Below, piece after piece: positions 1 to 8,976 of a stretch of 64,000 nt of DNA. Source of the DNA: Polaribacter sp. IC066 (GTDB lineage Bacteria; Bacteroidota; Bacteroidia; Flavobacteriales; Flavobacteriaceae); NCBI RefSeq assembly GCF_007997085.1, contig NZ_VORR01000009.1, forward strand, positions 1 through 64,000, in the 5' to 3' direction. Numbering within the stretch: the first letter of the stretch is position 1; every line of letters begins with the position of its first letter. The position numbers and the translations under genes were made by a program. The notes beneath the pieces are model-generated. The model saw only the letters and a program-made list of their open reading frames with translations. It was not told the origin of the DNA and did not search any database.

Positions 1-1
1 T

Positions 2-196
2 AAGGCAGAATGTCTTGAAGTAAGATTACATCAAAGGCTCATCGCATTACTTATTGCTATTCTTACCATTGTGGAAGAACTATTTCCCGAGGTAGATTCT
101 CGAAAAATGATGACTAGGATGATAGCTGATTCTGATTATTTTCACAGGATCAAAAGAATTTTTGAGCCAGATCCTAACTTAAAACTAACCGAATAG
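2..196 (+). CDS. C-terminal end of an unidentified protein (cut by window edge)
   Basis: An open frame runs from the window edge to a TAG at 194-196 and encodes about 64 residues. They are rich in Leu, Ile, Arg and Glu, with a leucine/isoleucine-rich helix (residues about 12-26) and a charged tail ending in KLTE. No family is recognised. It ends about 70 bases before the point where subtilase homology begins abruptly, so it may belong to whatever DNA truncated that protease, but this is inference. The start and most of the gene lie outside the window. Confidence 0.4.
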   Translation, partial: KAECLEVRLHQRLIALLIAILTIVEELFPEVDSRKMMTRMIADSDYFHRIKRIFEPDPNLKLTE

Positions 197-264
197 TAGC
201 TTGAAAAGTTAGTTTTGGAACAAAAGCAATAAACTTTTAATGATCAAGTGTTTAACTTACTTAA

Positions 265-3200
265 AGTCACTCAAAAAAAAATCTAAATCTCAATGTTCTT
301 ACGTTCTTTGGAGGTGCGAAACTTGAGTCATTTACTTTAAGAAATGCTCTAGAAAATGCTTACGCAACGAGTGTATTGGTAGCAAGTGCTGGTAATGACG
401 GTGTTTGTATTGGACCTGGGCCATTTTGTGCGCCATCATATCCTGGAGCTTATACTTTTGTAATTGGAGTGCAAGATGCTGCAGGCTATTCTAATAATGA
501 CCAAGATGGCCCTATTTTCTCTAAATATGATAACTTATTAAACTATGAAACAACTGCCCCAGGAACAGCTATTATGAGTGCCGTGCCAAATGGTGGTTAC
601 CGTAAATTAACAGGAACTTCGATGTCTAGTCCTTTATTAGCGGGTGGTGTTGCATTATGTCTACAACAAAATCCAGACGATAGCAAAGAATTATTATTTG
701 GTAATTTAATTAACACGGCTGCTACATTTGTAGATATAGAAGCAGCAATTACAGTGGTGCCAGAACCAGAATTAAGGGTTTTATCAGCATTAGTTTTAGA
801 TACTATTAATGGCCAAAACGGAAACGATTTTATAGAACCTAATGAAACCATTGAAATATTTCCTCTGGTAAAAAATTACTGGGGACCAACAGAGGATGTA
901 AGAGTAGGTATTGAATTTGCAGAATTTGAAGACCAAACCAAAGCTACTATTTTGGAATCTGAAATTGCTATTGGTTCTATTTCTGCGTATGCAAATTTGC
1001 AAGATTTAACAAAATCTTTAAAAGTTGAAATTGCAGAGAATGTTGCTAATAATGTAAATATTAAATTCAATTTAAAAGTTTGGTCTGGCCCAGATAAAGA
1101 GTATTTAACTTCTACAGAATATGTTATTAATGTGAAGAACTCTGTTTTATTGTTTGGTGTTATTAGCGAAGACTTAACGCTTTATCCAGATAAAGAATAC
1201 TTAGTATCAGACAATTTAATAATGAGTGGAGATGCTACTTTATTTATAAAACCTGGAGTTATTTTAAAAATTGCTGATGAAAAAAAGATAAATTTATTCG
1301 ATACTTCTCGCATTGAGGCAGTAGGCAAAAAAGATTCTTTAATTGTTTTTAGAGCAGAAAATACGTATTGGGCGGGTATAGGTTTTACAAGTTCTAACAC
1401 TAATAAATCCATTCTAGAATATGTAATTTATAGAGATGTTAACAACCGTCATATCTTTCCAGATGCTGATAATTTAAAATTAAAAAACTCTGTAATAACA
1501 GGATGTTATTCTTTTTGGCTTTTAAGGGATACTTTTATTACTAAATACAACAATAATATATCATATCACAACAATTTTTATGAGAATAAGACCATTTATT
1601 TAGCTATGGATGGATATTCCTCTAAAGCAACAATATCTCAATTTTATAGTAATTATATAAATAATGAATCAAGAAATAGTAGTTCTCCTTCAGGGATACG
1701 CTTTAACTATAACAAAGCTTCTTTTGAAAAAATTAATATATTCAATAATGTGGTTTCTTTTTCCTTTTATAATAATGGGAGTTCAGAACCCTTTAAAGCA
1801 TACTTAGGGTCGGGATATGAAAGTAAATATAGAAATGTAGTAAAAGATGCTCTAAATGATAGTGATCTACCAGGTTTATTTAATTCTGATAGTATCTCTA
1901 AAACCCCATACGAAGAGGCGCATAGTATTGTTTGGAAAGTATTAGTAAACGGTAAGGATGCTCAAGATGAATATGATTTAATGGATCCTGTAGGAGTTGG
2001 TACTCATAAATTTGATATCTATTTCAATAGAGAAATGGACAAAACGAAACCACCACAAGTTAGTTATGGGGTAAGAGAACCATATAACCAAAAAATTATT
2101 TCAGAAGAAGGTACTTGGTCTGCAGATGGTAAAATATACGCCGTTACCCACGAGGTAAAGATTGGAGCTGCAGATGGTATCAATAGAATACGGGTGCAAG
2201 ACGCTAGAGATTTAGATTGGTTTGATATTCCTGTAGAAGACTCTCGATTTAATATGTTGGTGCAATCCGCAGGGTCTGCATCCACAGGTTTTTTAGCAAC
2301 GGCAGGTTTGGGAGAAATTGCTTTAGAATGGGTAGAACCATCTGAAGATGAATTAGAGGATGTTTTGGGCTATAATATGTATCGGTATGAAGCCATTACA
2401 GATACTACTTTTACAGCATCTCAAAAGATAAATGAAAACTTAATTTCAGGCGTAACTTTTGAAGATTTTGAGGTAGAAGAAGAAGTAAAGTACTTTTATC
2501 AGTACAAAATTTTAAGAACAAATTTTGAAGAAACAGATTTCTCTACAACAGTTACAACGCAGCCACTAACTTCTAAATTGGGAGATAGTAACGGAGATTT
2601 TGAGGTAAATGTAAATGACCTGCTACAAAATGTAGATTATATTTTAGGTAGCAATCCAACACCTTTTATTTTTAATGCAGCAGATGTAAATAAAGATGCT
2701 ACTATAAATGTTTTAGACATCTCTGGTACTGTAGATCTTATTCTAAATCCTAGCTCAGATAAAACAGCAACCAAAGGTGCTAGTAGTATTAATTACTATA
2801 GCAACGATGCTGTTGGTGATGCCACTTTTTATTGGGAAGGAAATGATTTATACGTAACGTCTGAATATGAAATAACAGGTATTCAGTTAGCATTTGATAA
2901 AGATTTAAAACACACGATTAATGAGGATTTACCAAATTTTGAATGGTTAAATTATGAGCAAGAAGGGTATAAAGTTACCATGATGTATAGTTTTGGAGAT
3001 GTAAGATTACCAGCAGGTAAAACAAAACTGTTCACCAAAACAAGTGCAGCAGAAAATCTTTTTAATATTGACAAAGCAGTGGTAGCAACTACAAATGGAG
3101 GCAAGCTAACTGCTTTATATGAAGATAAAACAGTTTTAGGCATCGATGCACCAGAACAAGGTGCTGTATCTAAAATATTTACAGTAGGTCCAAACCCAAC

Positions 3201-3444
3201 AGCTGGTTTGTTAAATGTATTCTATTATTTACCAGAACAAATGGATAAAGTAAGAATGGCTGCCTATGATTTACAAGGTAAAGTTATCTGGACAAATGAT
3301 TCATTTAAAAACACGTCCGGCCAAACAAATACTGCTGTAGATCTATCCTCTTTACAGAACGGCATTTACTTTTTAGTTATTGATGTAGTGAGAAGTACTG
3401 AAATTAAAAAAAGAGAAGTTAAAAAAATTATAATACAAAAATAA
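265..3444 (+). pseudogene. Dockerin-bearing subtilisin-like protease (S8) with T9SS sorting domain, 5'-truncated
   Basis: The reading frame opens after an in-frame stop at 262-264. Homology to subtilases starts near 290, just before the oxyanion-hole motif AGNDG (about 388-402). The catalytic serine is in GTSMSSP (Ser codon 619-621). The Asp and His parts of the triad and any signal peptide are absent, so this copy should not be an active protease as it stands. After the catalytic remnant come a beta-sandwich-like stretch, a beta-helix-like region, a fibronectin-III-like segment (about 2290-2560), a dockerin with two calcium loops beginning DSNGD and DVNKD (about 2580-2745), and a type IX sorting domain containing VGPNPTAG (about 3184 to the end). 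A TTG at 376 could start a shortened product. The stop overlaps the next ATG (TAATG), so the two genes are translationally coupled. Confidence 0.8.
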
Positions 3445-5783
3445 TGAAAGCATTTTACACAGTAATTGCTTCCTTCTTTTTGGTGTTTATAATACAAAGT
3501 ACAGAGGCTCAAAATAGCATTGTATTTGATACTAAAGAAATAGGCACAGCAACCAATTTCGATTTTGATATTTCACTAAACAACGCAGACGAAATAGCGG
3601 GACTACAATTTGATATTACTTTTAATGCAGCTGTTTTTGAATTGGTCAACGGGCATCAGTTAGCAAGTAGAGCGGATTCTCATACACTTGCCGTTAGTAA
3701 TCCTTCTGAAGGCGTTATTAGAGTATTGGTGTATTCAGATGCTAACGCTGCTATTCGTGGCAATTCAGGTGTTATCATAAACTTAAAGCTAAAATCTAAA
3801 ACTTTACCAGGTACTTTTAATGTCAATGATGATGCATTGGTAGTGTCATCTCCAGAGCAAACAGCAGTATCTGCAACGATAGAAACAGGAGCTGTAAAAG
3901 TATTAGGTCCTATTTTAAACATTACGTCTTCAGAAGTAAATTTTGGCAGAGTTCCTATTGGTAGTGGACCTCAAAGAACAGTATCTATTAAAAATGACGG
4001 AAATTTAGATTTAGCTCTGACGGGAATAAACACCATTACGCCTTTTAGTATTCAAGAAAGTTTTCCAATCAGCATTGCGCCAAATAGTAGTAAAAACCTA
4101 ACCTTAAATGTAAACAGTGGTTCTAAATACAATAGCAGTGAAACGGTACGTTTTCAGAACAATGATGCAGACCCTCTGAGGAAAATAAAGACGGTTGTTT
4201 TAAAAGCAGAGGTATTTGCTGTGAATGAAATAAGGATTGGTGCTGGGAATGGAGAAATAAATACCGCCATAGAAATTCCTGTAGTCATAGAAAATATGGA
4301 GCCTTTTAATGGGTTTCAGTTTGATATAAAATTACCAAATGATATTACTTATGTTGAGAATTCACTTGTTTTTTCTGATAGATTAGATGGGCACAGCGTC
4401 AGCGCTAGTTTAATAAATCCTACGACACTTCGTTTTTTAGGATATTCTTCATCAAATAAAAATTTTAAAGGAACTGCAGGAACTGTTTTTAGCTTTCAAT
4501 TAAAGCCAAATGTTTCATCAGGAAATTATCCACTTAGAATTGAAGAAGCGATCTTAACACATACTTCTTTGGGGGATATTCTTTCAGATGCATATAATGG
4601 TGCAATACAGATAAACGCACCTAATTTAAGTTTAAGTACTTCTTTAATTTCTTACGGAACTGTGCCGATAACAGAAACAAGAGAAACAACAATTAGACTT
4701 TCTAATTCTGGTAGTGCAACACTGAATATAAATGAAGTTATGTATGATGCTACAGCGCTTAGCTTAGATGTGAAACTGCCTTTAGTTATTGAAGCAGGAC
4801 AGTTTGAAGAGGTGAAATTAACTTTTACCCCAAAGACTGCAGGAAATTTTTCCAAAGCAATCTCTTTTAGACATAATGGAGCTGACGTGCAAAATGTATT
4901 AAATGTATCTGCAACCATTTTTTCTCCAAATTACGTATTGGTAGAAAATGTAAAAAGTTACAAAGATCAAATAAATAAGATTCAAATTGTTTTAAAGAAT
5001 AATGACGCTGTAAAGGGGGTTCAGTTTGATGTTGAGTTACCCATAGGCTTTCGTATGGATGTTGATGCTATTCGTAAAACGGAAAGCACAAGTGATTTTT
5101 CTTTAGTGGGTTCTCAGCAAAACAATACAGCGTATAGAATTATTCTTTACAGCTCGGATAATAGTATCATAGCCACAGGAGACACAGCAATTATAGAGTT
5201 GCCAGTTTTTATTGAAGATACTGTTGCTTTAGGTGATTATGAGTTTCAATTTTTGAATACTGTTATAAGTGATGTAAATAATAAGAACATAAGTAGTACT
5301 ATCCTAGAAAAAGGGTTGATTATCGTTGCATTGAAAGATTCAGATGGAGACGGTGTAGCAGACGATGAAGATACTTGTGCAGATACACCAGCAGGAGAAA
5401 CTGTTGATTCAAACGGATGTGCTACCTCTCAGGTTGATTCAGATGGAGATGGCGTTACGGATGATAAAGATACTTGTGCAGATACACCAGCAGGAGAAAC
5501 TGTAGATTCAAATGGATGTTCAGATACCAGTTTAAGGGTAAAAGATGAGGTGTTTGATGAATCTATTTTCTTATTTCCAAACCCAGTGTTAAATATATTG
5601 TCTATTGAATCTGAAGTCTCACCTATCTTGAAAGTTCAATTTTACTCTATAGTTGGAGAAAAAGTTAAAGAAATTAAATCAAACTTCAACTCAATTATCA
5701 CAAATGATTTATCTAGAGGAATATATCTATTACAGATTTATTCTGATAAAGGAATCACAAATAAAAGACTAATAAAGAATTAA
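3444..5783 (+). CDS. T9SS-secreted scaffold-like protein with three cohesin-type domains and TSP3 repeats
   Basis: 779 aa. A signal peptide (residues 1-22, ending TEAQ) is followed by a cohesin-like domain (about 23-150), an Ig-like choice-of-anchor-D/HYDIN-type domain (155-255), a second cohesin-like domain (258-392), a second anchor-D-type domain (393-490), a third cohesin-like domain (495-630), two calcium-binding thrombospondin type 3 repeats (634-693) and a type IX sorting domain (about 700-779, LFPNPV start). Cohesins bind dockerins, and the gene directly upstream carries a dockerin and overlaps this start by one base. The simplest reading is a surface complex that displays the protease. 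Cohesin assignment rests on the repeated pattern of hydrophobic strands and 'G-x-Q-F-D-I' motifs and needs a profile search. Confidence 0.75.
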   Translation: MKAFYTVIASFFLVFIIQSTEAQNSIVFDTKEIGTATNFDFDISLNNADEIAGLQFDITFNAAVFELVNGHQLASRADSHTLAVSNPSEGVIRVLVYSDANAAIRGNSGVIINLKLKSKTLPGTFNVNDDALVVSSPEQTAVSATIETGAVKVLGPILNITSSEVNFGRVPIGSGPQRTVSIKNDGNLDLALTGINTITPFSIQESFPISIAPNSSKNLTLNVNSGSKYNSSETVRFQNNDADPLRKIKTVVLKAEVFAVNEIRIGAGNGEINTAIEIPVVIENMEPFNGFQFDIKLPNDITYVENSLVFSDRLDGHSVSASLINPTTLRFLGYSSSNKNFKGTAGTVFSFQLKPNVSSGNYPLRIEEAILTHTSLGDILSDAYNGAIQINAPNLSLSTSLISYGTVPITETRETTIRLSNSGSATLNINEVMYDATALSLDVKLPLVIEAGQFEEVKLTFTPKTAGNFSKAISFRHNGADVQNVLNVSATIFSPNYVLVENVKSYKDQINKIQIVLKNNDAVKGVQFDVELPIGFRMDVDAIRKTESTSDFSLVGSQQNNTAYRIILYSSDNSIIATGDTAIIELPVFIEDTVALGDYEFQFLNTVISDVNNKNISSTILEKGLIIVALKDSDGDGVADDEDTCADTPAGETVDSNGCATSQVDSDGDGVTDDKDTCADTPAGETVDSNGCSDTSLRVKDEVFDESIFLFPNPVLNILSIESEVSPILKVQFYSIVGEKVKEIKSNFNSIITNDLSRGIYLLQIYSDKGITNKRLIKN
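5337..5519 (+). repeat. Two near-identical thrombospondin type 3 repeat units inside the cohesin gene
   Basis: Two 84-base units (5337-5420 and 5436-5519, period 99) encode DSDGDGVxDD...DTCADTPAG..., the calcium-binding TSP3 signature with a conserved Cys pair. The DNA copies differ at only a few, mostly silent, positions, which points to fairly recent duplication or gene conversion. Such repeats usually form a linker before the T9SS sorting domain. Confidence 0.8.
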
Positions 5784-5818
5784 CCAAAGCTATCGTTATT
5801 TCTTAGCTGATTAGCTGA

Positions 5819-5989
5819 ACAAACAGTGAAAAATGTTGGTATCAGTATTATGGATATGAGGTGATACAAACTAACAATAATTCTTTTAAATCCAAAACAA
5901 TAGCAGTAACAGATTTTGATAGTGATGACGTTTTTAATGTTTGGGAAATAGACCAATATAAAAACTTAAAGGAATTGGTGAAGGAATAA
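5819..5989 (+). pseudogene. Fragment of a pilin-like protein (C-terminal end)
   Basis: An open frame between stops at 5816-5818 and 5987-5989 encodes a tail with CWYQYYGYEV followed by AVTDFDSDDVFNVWEIDQ. From memory this resembles the C-terminal region of type IV pilin/pseudopilin-like proteins, in which an 'A-x-x-D-F-D-x-D-x-x-x-x-W-x-I-D' segment is typical. There is no start codon, no N-terminal methylation helix and no room for one, so it is a relic. It overlaps no other gene and sits in a run of gene fragments. Confidence 0.4.
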
Positions 5990-5990
5990 C

Positions 5991-6269
5991 ATGGGGCAAT
6001 TGGAAGCTGCATTAGCCAATAGACCTTATACCCTATTTAATGGTCATTTTCATTCGTTTTCACATCGTAAAAGATTGGGTAGGGATTATTCAATATTGGT
6101 TACAACTGGTGGTTCTCAAAATTCTAAAGACTCGATGTCTTTTGATCATGTTACGCTAGTAAGAATGGCAAAAGAGCCTGTTGTAAACCATTTAAAAATG
6201 GAGGGAATTTTAGATGAAACTCGTAAAGTGCCCATTGTGTTGGATAGTTTCCTGATTGTAAAAGAATAA
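5991..6269 (+). pseudogene. C-terminal fragment of a calcineurin-like metallophosphoesterase
   Basis: 92 codons begin at ATG 5991 and contain NGHFHSFSH, the metal-binding G-H-x-H block near the end of calcineurin-like phosphoesterases, followed by a strand and a short tail. The N-terminal blocks (DxH, GD, GNHD) that complete the dinuclear metal site are absent and the frame is closed just upstream, so the piece cannot be catalytic. It follows the pilin-like relic by one base. The two fragments probably come from different genes joined by deletion. Confidence 0.5.
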
Positions 6270-6441
6270 AACGAGCATGGTTTAATATCCCTGCATAATT
6301 AGTTTCTTGGTTAAGGATAGCCAGCAAATAAAACACGAAAGTATTTTTTTAAGTAGCCTAAAAACAAGTACTTAATTACATAAGGTGTCAGCTTTTTGTT
6401 GGTTATTCGATTTATATTATTTGCTTTTCACAGCTGCTTAC

Positions 6442-6564
6442 CTAGCTAATTTTTCCAGTACTTAATAAATAAATCATTAAAATCGCACCAATAGCAAAGC
6501 CAATATAAAATGTTTGTGTGAACAGTTTTTTATTATTCCGATAAAATAATTTTAAATTATTCAT
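6442..6564 (-). CDS. Possible 40-aa single-pass membrane peptide
   Basis: ATG at 6562-6564, stop at 6442-6444. The predicted peptide has a basic, polar N-terminus (about 16 residues with Lys and Arg) followed by one hydrophobic helix of about 20 residues (YIGFAIGAILMIYLL) and a short tail. That is a sensible small membrane protein topology. No family is recognised and no promoter or ribosome-binding signal stands out. In AT-rich DNA such frames arise by chance. Confidence 0.3.
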   Translation of the reverse strand: MNNLKLFYRNNKKLFTQTFYIGFAIGAILMIYLLSTGKIS

Positions 6565-6644
6565 AGTTCGATGGTTTTTATTTTGATTTTTCAATTGTAA
6601 ATCTAACGATTTTTTGTTTTTAGATTTGAGTTTGGTTTAAAATT

Positions 6645-6770
6645 TTAACAATTATTTAAATTTAGGTTTTGCTGAAAATTTTGTTCAGATAACTTTATAT
6701 CTTTTATAATTTTCAGTTCGATTTTATTTTTCAATTCAGTTTTTAATTTTGCTAACTGGTTAATAAACAT
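6645..6770 (-). CDS. Possible 41-aa Lys/Gln/Asn-rich peptide
   Basis: ATG at 6768-6770, stop at 6645-6647. The product would be a charged, helix-prone peptide (repeated Lys/Glu/Leu) ending in Asn-rich residues. It lies directly upstream of the putative membrane peptide on the same strand, 80 bases away. There is no homology evidence, and composition alone would produce such a frame. Confidence 0.18.
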   Translation of the reverse strand: MFINQLAKLKTELKNKIELKIIKDIKLSEQNFQQNLNLNNC

Positions 6771-7410
6771 AGCTTTTTTATCTCTATTATTTTACAAGAT
6801 TTTCGTGATGATATTTTTAGTTGGTATGCTCATTTTTTATTTCCTTTTTTGTGGAGCTTTAGATTCTCATTTGTTAATCTATTAAAATAATGTTTTTCTT
6901 TCTTTTAGTGATTTGAAATTCAGTCAAATTTGATTCATTCTCATAATTTTTAACTTTTGATTTATCCCTTGATGATGCACTCATAAGTTTTATTTTAACG
7001 TTCTGTGCGAGCGAATGGCAATATCAAGTGTAATTGATTCTTTTATGTAAAGCCTTCTTTAGCAAGTTTGCAAGAATTTTTTATAGGTGGTACAATATCT
7101 AACACTCGCAGTTAAGCACCTAAATAGATGGCATCAGCATGGCGTACAATCCGAAAAAAATAGAATTCCGAAGAAAATCGCAGTTTGTATGGAAGGCAGT
7201 AGCTAAAACCTAAATTTTTAATACAAATTGCACTGGTAATTAAAAGGGGAGTGTCTGTCTTGAAAATAAAATGCTCGATTCTATGCAGTTAGTGATTAAA
7301 AAATAAAATTTCTGTTGTTTTAAAGGTGTTGAAACTATTTTTAAGGTAGTTTCTAGTGTTCGTTCAACTACTTTAAAAAGTAAGTACTTTTCTTTACTTT
7401 ATTTATTTTT

Positions 7411-7494
7411 TGTAAACATAAGTGTTTACTTTTTAATATATTTGTAAATATATTAGTTTACAATTTAATTTATTTGTAAACTTAAATCGTTACA
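7411..7494 (+). promoter_or_regulatory. Three evenly spaced operator palindromes upstream of the HTH-Fic operon
   Basis: Three copies of a TGTAAAC-N6-GTTTAC(A) type palindrome start at 7411, 7443 and 7475, exactly 32 bases apart (about three helical turns), and end five bases before the regulator's ATG. The first has perfect GTAAAC/GTTTAC arms, the second perfect TGTAAA/TTTACA arms, and the third is slightly degenerate. Equal phasing on one face of the helix suggests cooperative binding of dimers, most simply autorepression by the HTH protein encoded next. The sites are seen; the regulator-site pairing is inference. Confidence 0.7.
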
Positions 7495-7498
7495 GATA

Positions 7499-7960
7499 AT
7501 GAGAAATAAAAGAAAACTTCTAATCGATCAATTAGACCAGAAACTAAAACCTTATCAGAAAATAGAAATGGTTCTAGTTCCAAATAAAGGATGGATACAT
7601 ACAATTCGGACTGCCTTTAATATGACTATGGCGCAACTTGGAACCAAACTTCAAATTACTAGACAAGGAGTAAAAAGTATTGAAGAAAGTGAATCAAAAG
7701 GGTCAATATCAATTAATTCTTTAAAAGAAGTGGGAGATGCATTGGATTTAAAGTTTGTGTATGGTTTTGTTTCTAAACATGGAACCATTGATAATTTAAT
7801 TAATATAAAGGCTGAAAAATTGGCTCAAAAAATAGTGTTAAGAACCAATCAAAATATGAAGTTAGAAGATCAGGGAATTGGTGATGAAAAAATTATTGAA
7901 AACATAAAAGAATTGGCTATTGAAATAAAAAGAGAGATGAAAAAGTCGTTATGGGATTAG
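7499..7960 (+). CDS. Mobile mystery protein A: XRE-type HTH regulator paired with a Fic protein
   Basis: 153 aa. An XRE-like helix-turn-helix occupies about residues 32-82 (AFNMTMAQLGTKLQITRQGV is the helix-turn-helix core), with a helical N-terminal arm and C-terminal tail. The length, the HTH position and the overlapping downstream Fic gene match the known 'mobile mystery protein A' family (TIGR02612), which nearly always precedes 'mobile mystery protein B' and is found on plasmids and islands. It probably represses its own operon through the three palindromes immediately upstream and may neutralise the Fic partner. The ATG overlaps the following gene's start region by ten bases. Confidence 0.85.
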   Translation: MRNKRKLLIDQLDQKLKPYQKIEMVLVPNKGWIHTIRTAFNMTMAQLGTKLQITRQGVKSIEESESKGSISINSLKEVGDALDLKFVYGFVSKHGTIDNLINIKAEKLAQKIVLRTNQNMKLEDQGIGDEKIIENIKELAIEIKREMKKSLWD

Positions 7961-8547
7961 CATTAAATTATAAAGATGGTCAAACACCTTTGGATGAAGA
8001 AGAAAAGGATGGGCTAAAGATAAAGTCAATAACAAGCCAAGGAGAATTGGATGAATTTGAACAACTAAATATAGAAAAGGCAGTTGAGTGGACTATTCAT
8101 GCAAATTTAAAACAAGAAAAATTGCTCACGGAAAAATTTATAAAAGACTTACACAAAAAAATGTATAGTGATGTTTGGAAATGGGCGGGAGAATTTAGAA
8201 AAACCAACAAAAATATAGGCGTAAACTGGACTCAAATTAGGGTAGAATTAAAAAATCTGATAGACGACACTAAATACTGGATAGAAAATAAAACGTATTT
8301 GCCAGACGAAATTGCGATCAGGTTTAAACATAGAATTGTTGCAATTCATTGCTTTTCAAATGGAAACGGCAGGCACTCAAGAATAATGGCCGATATAATT
8401 GTTGAATCTATTTTTAAAAAAGAAATTTTTAGCTGGCATAAGTCAAATATGGTTAAAGCTGATGAAACAAGAAAGGAATACATTCTAGCATTAAAAGCAG
8501 CTGATCATGGAAATATAAATCTTTTAATAAAATTTGCTAAAAATTAA
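7951..8547 (+). CDS. Mobile mystery protein B: Fic/Doc-family protein
   Basis: 198 aa Fic-domain protein (TIGR02613 type). The catalytic loop reads HCFSNGNGRHSR at residues 133-144, with the base His133, the GNGR anion hole and Arg144 in place. Two positions differ from the usual HPFx(D/E)GN motif: Cys134 replaces Pro, and Asn137 replaces the Mg-binding acid. Fic proteins transfer AMP or related groups to target hydroxyls. Target and activity here are unknown. The ATG lies inside the end of the HTH gene (overlap 7951-7960), which implies coupled translation. Together the pair behaves like a toxin-antitoxin-like mobile module. Confidence 0.85.
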   Translation: MGLALNYKDGQTPLDEEEKDGLKIKSITSQGELDEFEQLNIEKAVEWTIHANLKQEKLLTEKFIKDLHKKMYSDVWKWAGEFRKTNKNIGVNWTQIRVELKNLIDDTKYWIENKTYLPDEIAIRFKHRIVAIHCFSNGNGRHSRIMADIIVESIFKKEIFSWHKSNMVKADETRKEYILALKAADHGNINLLIKFAKN

Positions 8548-8687
8548 AAAACTTCTACAAACAGCTTGATTAAAGAATTTCAAGTATAACAAGATGATGT
8601 TTAAATAGGTAAGAAATTTTAATTTGCCTTTCCATAAAAATTAAAAGCGTAAAAGGTTATTTACATAAATGTTATTGCTTGTTTTTA

Positions 8688-8776
8688 GATGCTATTTAAA
8701 AGGAATTAAAAATTATAGGCTGTTTTTTAGAACAAAAAAAACAGCATCAGTTCACAACTTCGTTTTAAATAGCATC
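8688..8776. repeat. Nested inverted repeat (14-bp outer arms enclosing a 10-bp hairpin)
   Basis: Outer arms GATGCTATTTAAAA (8688-8701) and its exact complement (8763-8776) enclose a second perfect hairpin with arms GCTGTTTTTT (8719-8728) and AAAAAACAGC (8736-8745). The 89-base element lies in the 430-base gap between the Fic gene and the nuclease-like gene. It could be a folded RNA, a bidirectional terminator or a small non-autonomous element. No coding sequence is visible in the rest of the gap. Confidence 0.6.
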
Positions 8777-8976
8777 ACATTTTTTGATTAAAGTAATTAG
8801 CTACTTTTAAGAAGCTAAAGGTTTTGAGTCGTTTATTAAATTTTATGATTCTAAAATAGATGATAAAAGTGTAACTTCTTAAGTCAAAATTATTTTACTG
8901 ACACTTAATACATTTATTTGTTTTTCAATCTATTAGGTTTAGTTAAAACGAATAACGGAATTAAAAATATAAAAAC

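Larger units (their letters stand above)
6270..7410. other. 1.1-kb gene-poor, very AT-rich stretch
   Basis: No ORF with recognisable homology is visible on either strand. Two short minus-strand reading frames are listed separately with low confidence. A 25-codon plus-strand frame at about 7140 (ATG GCG TAC...) has no supporting feature. The stretch separates protein-fragment DNA from the mobile mystery operon and is best read as decayed intergenic sequence. Confidence 0.5.

Noticed and set aside
7140..7214. Short plus-strand ORF rich in Lys and Arg
   Set aside because: 25 codons in AT-rich DNA with no homology or expression signal.
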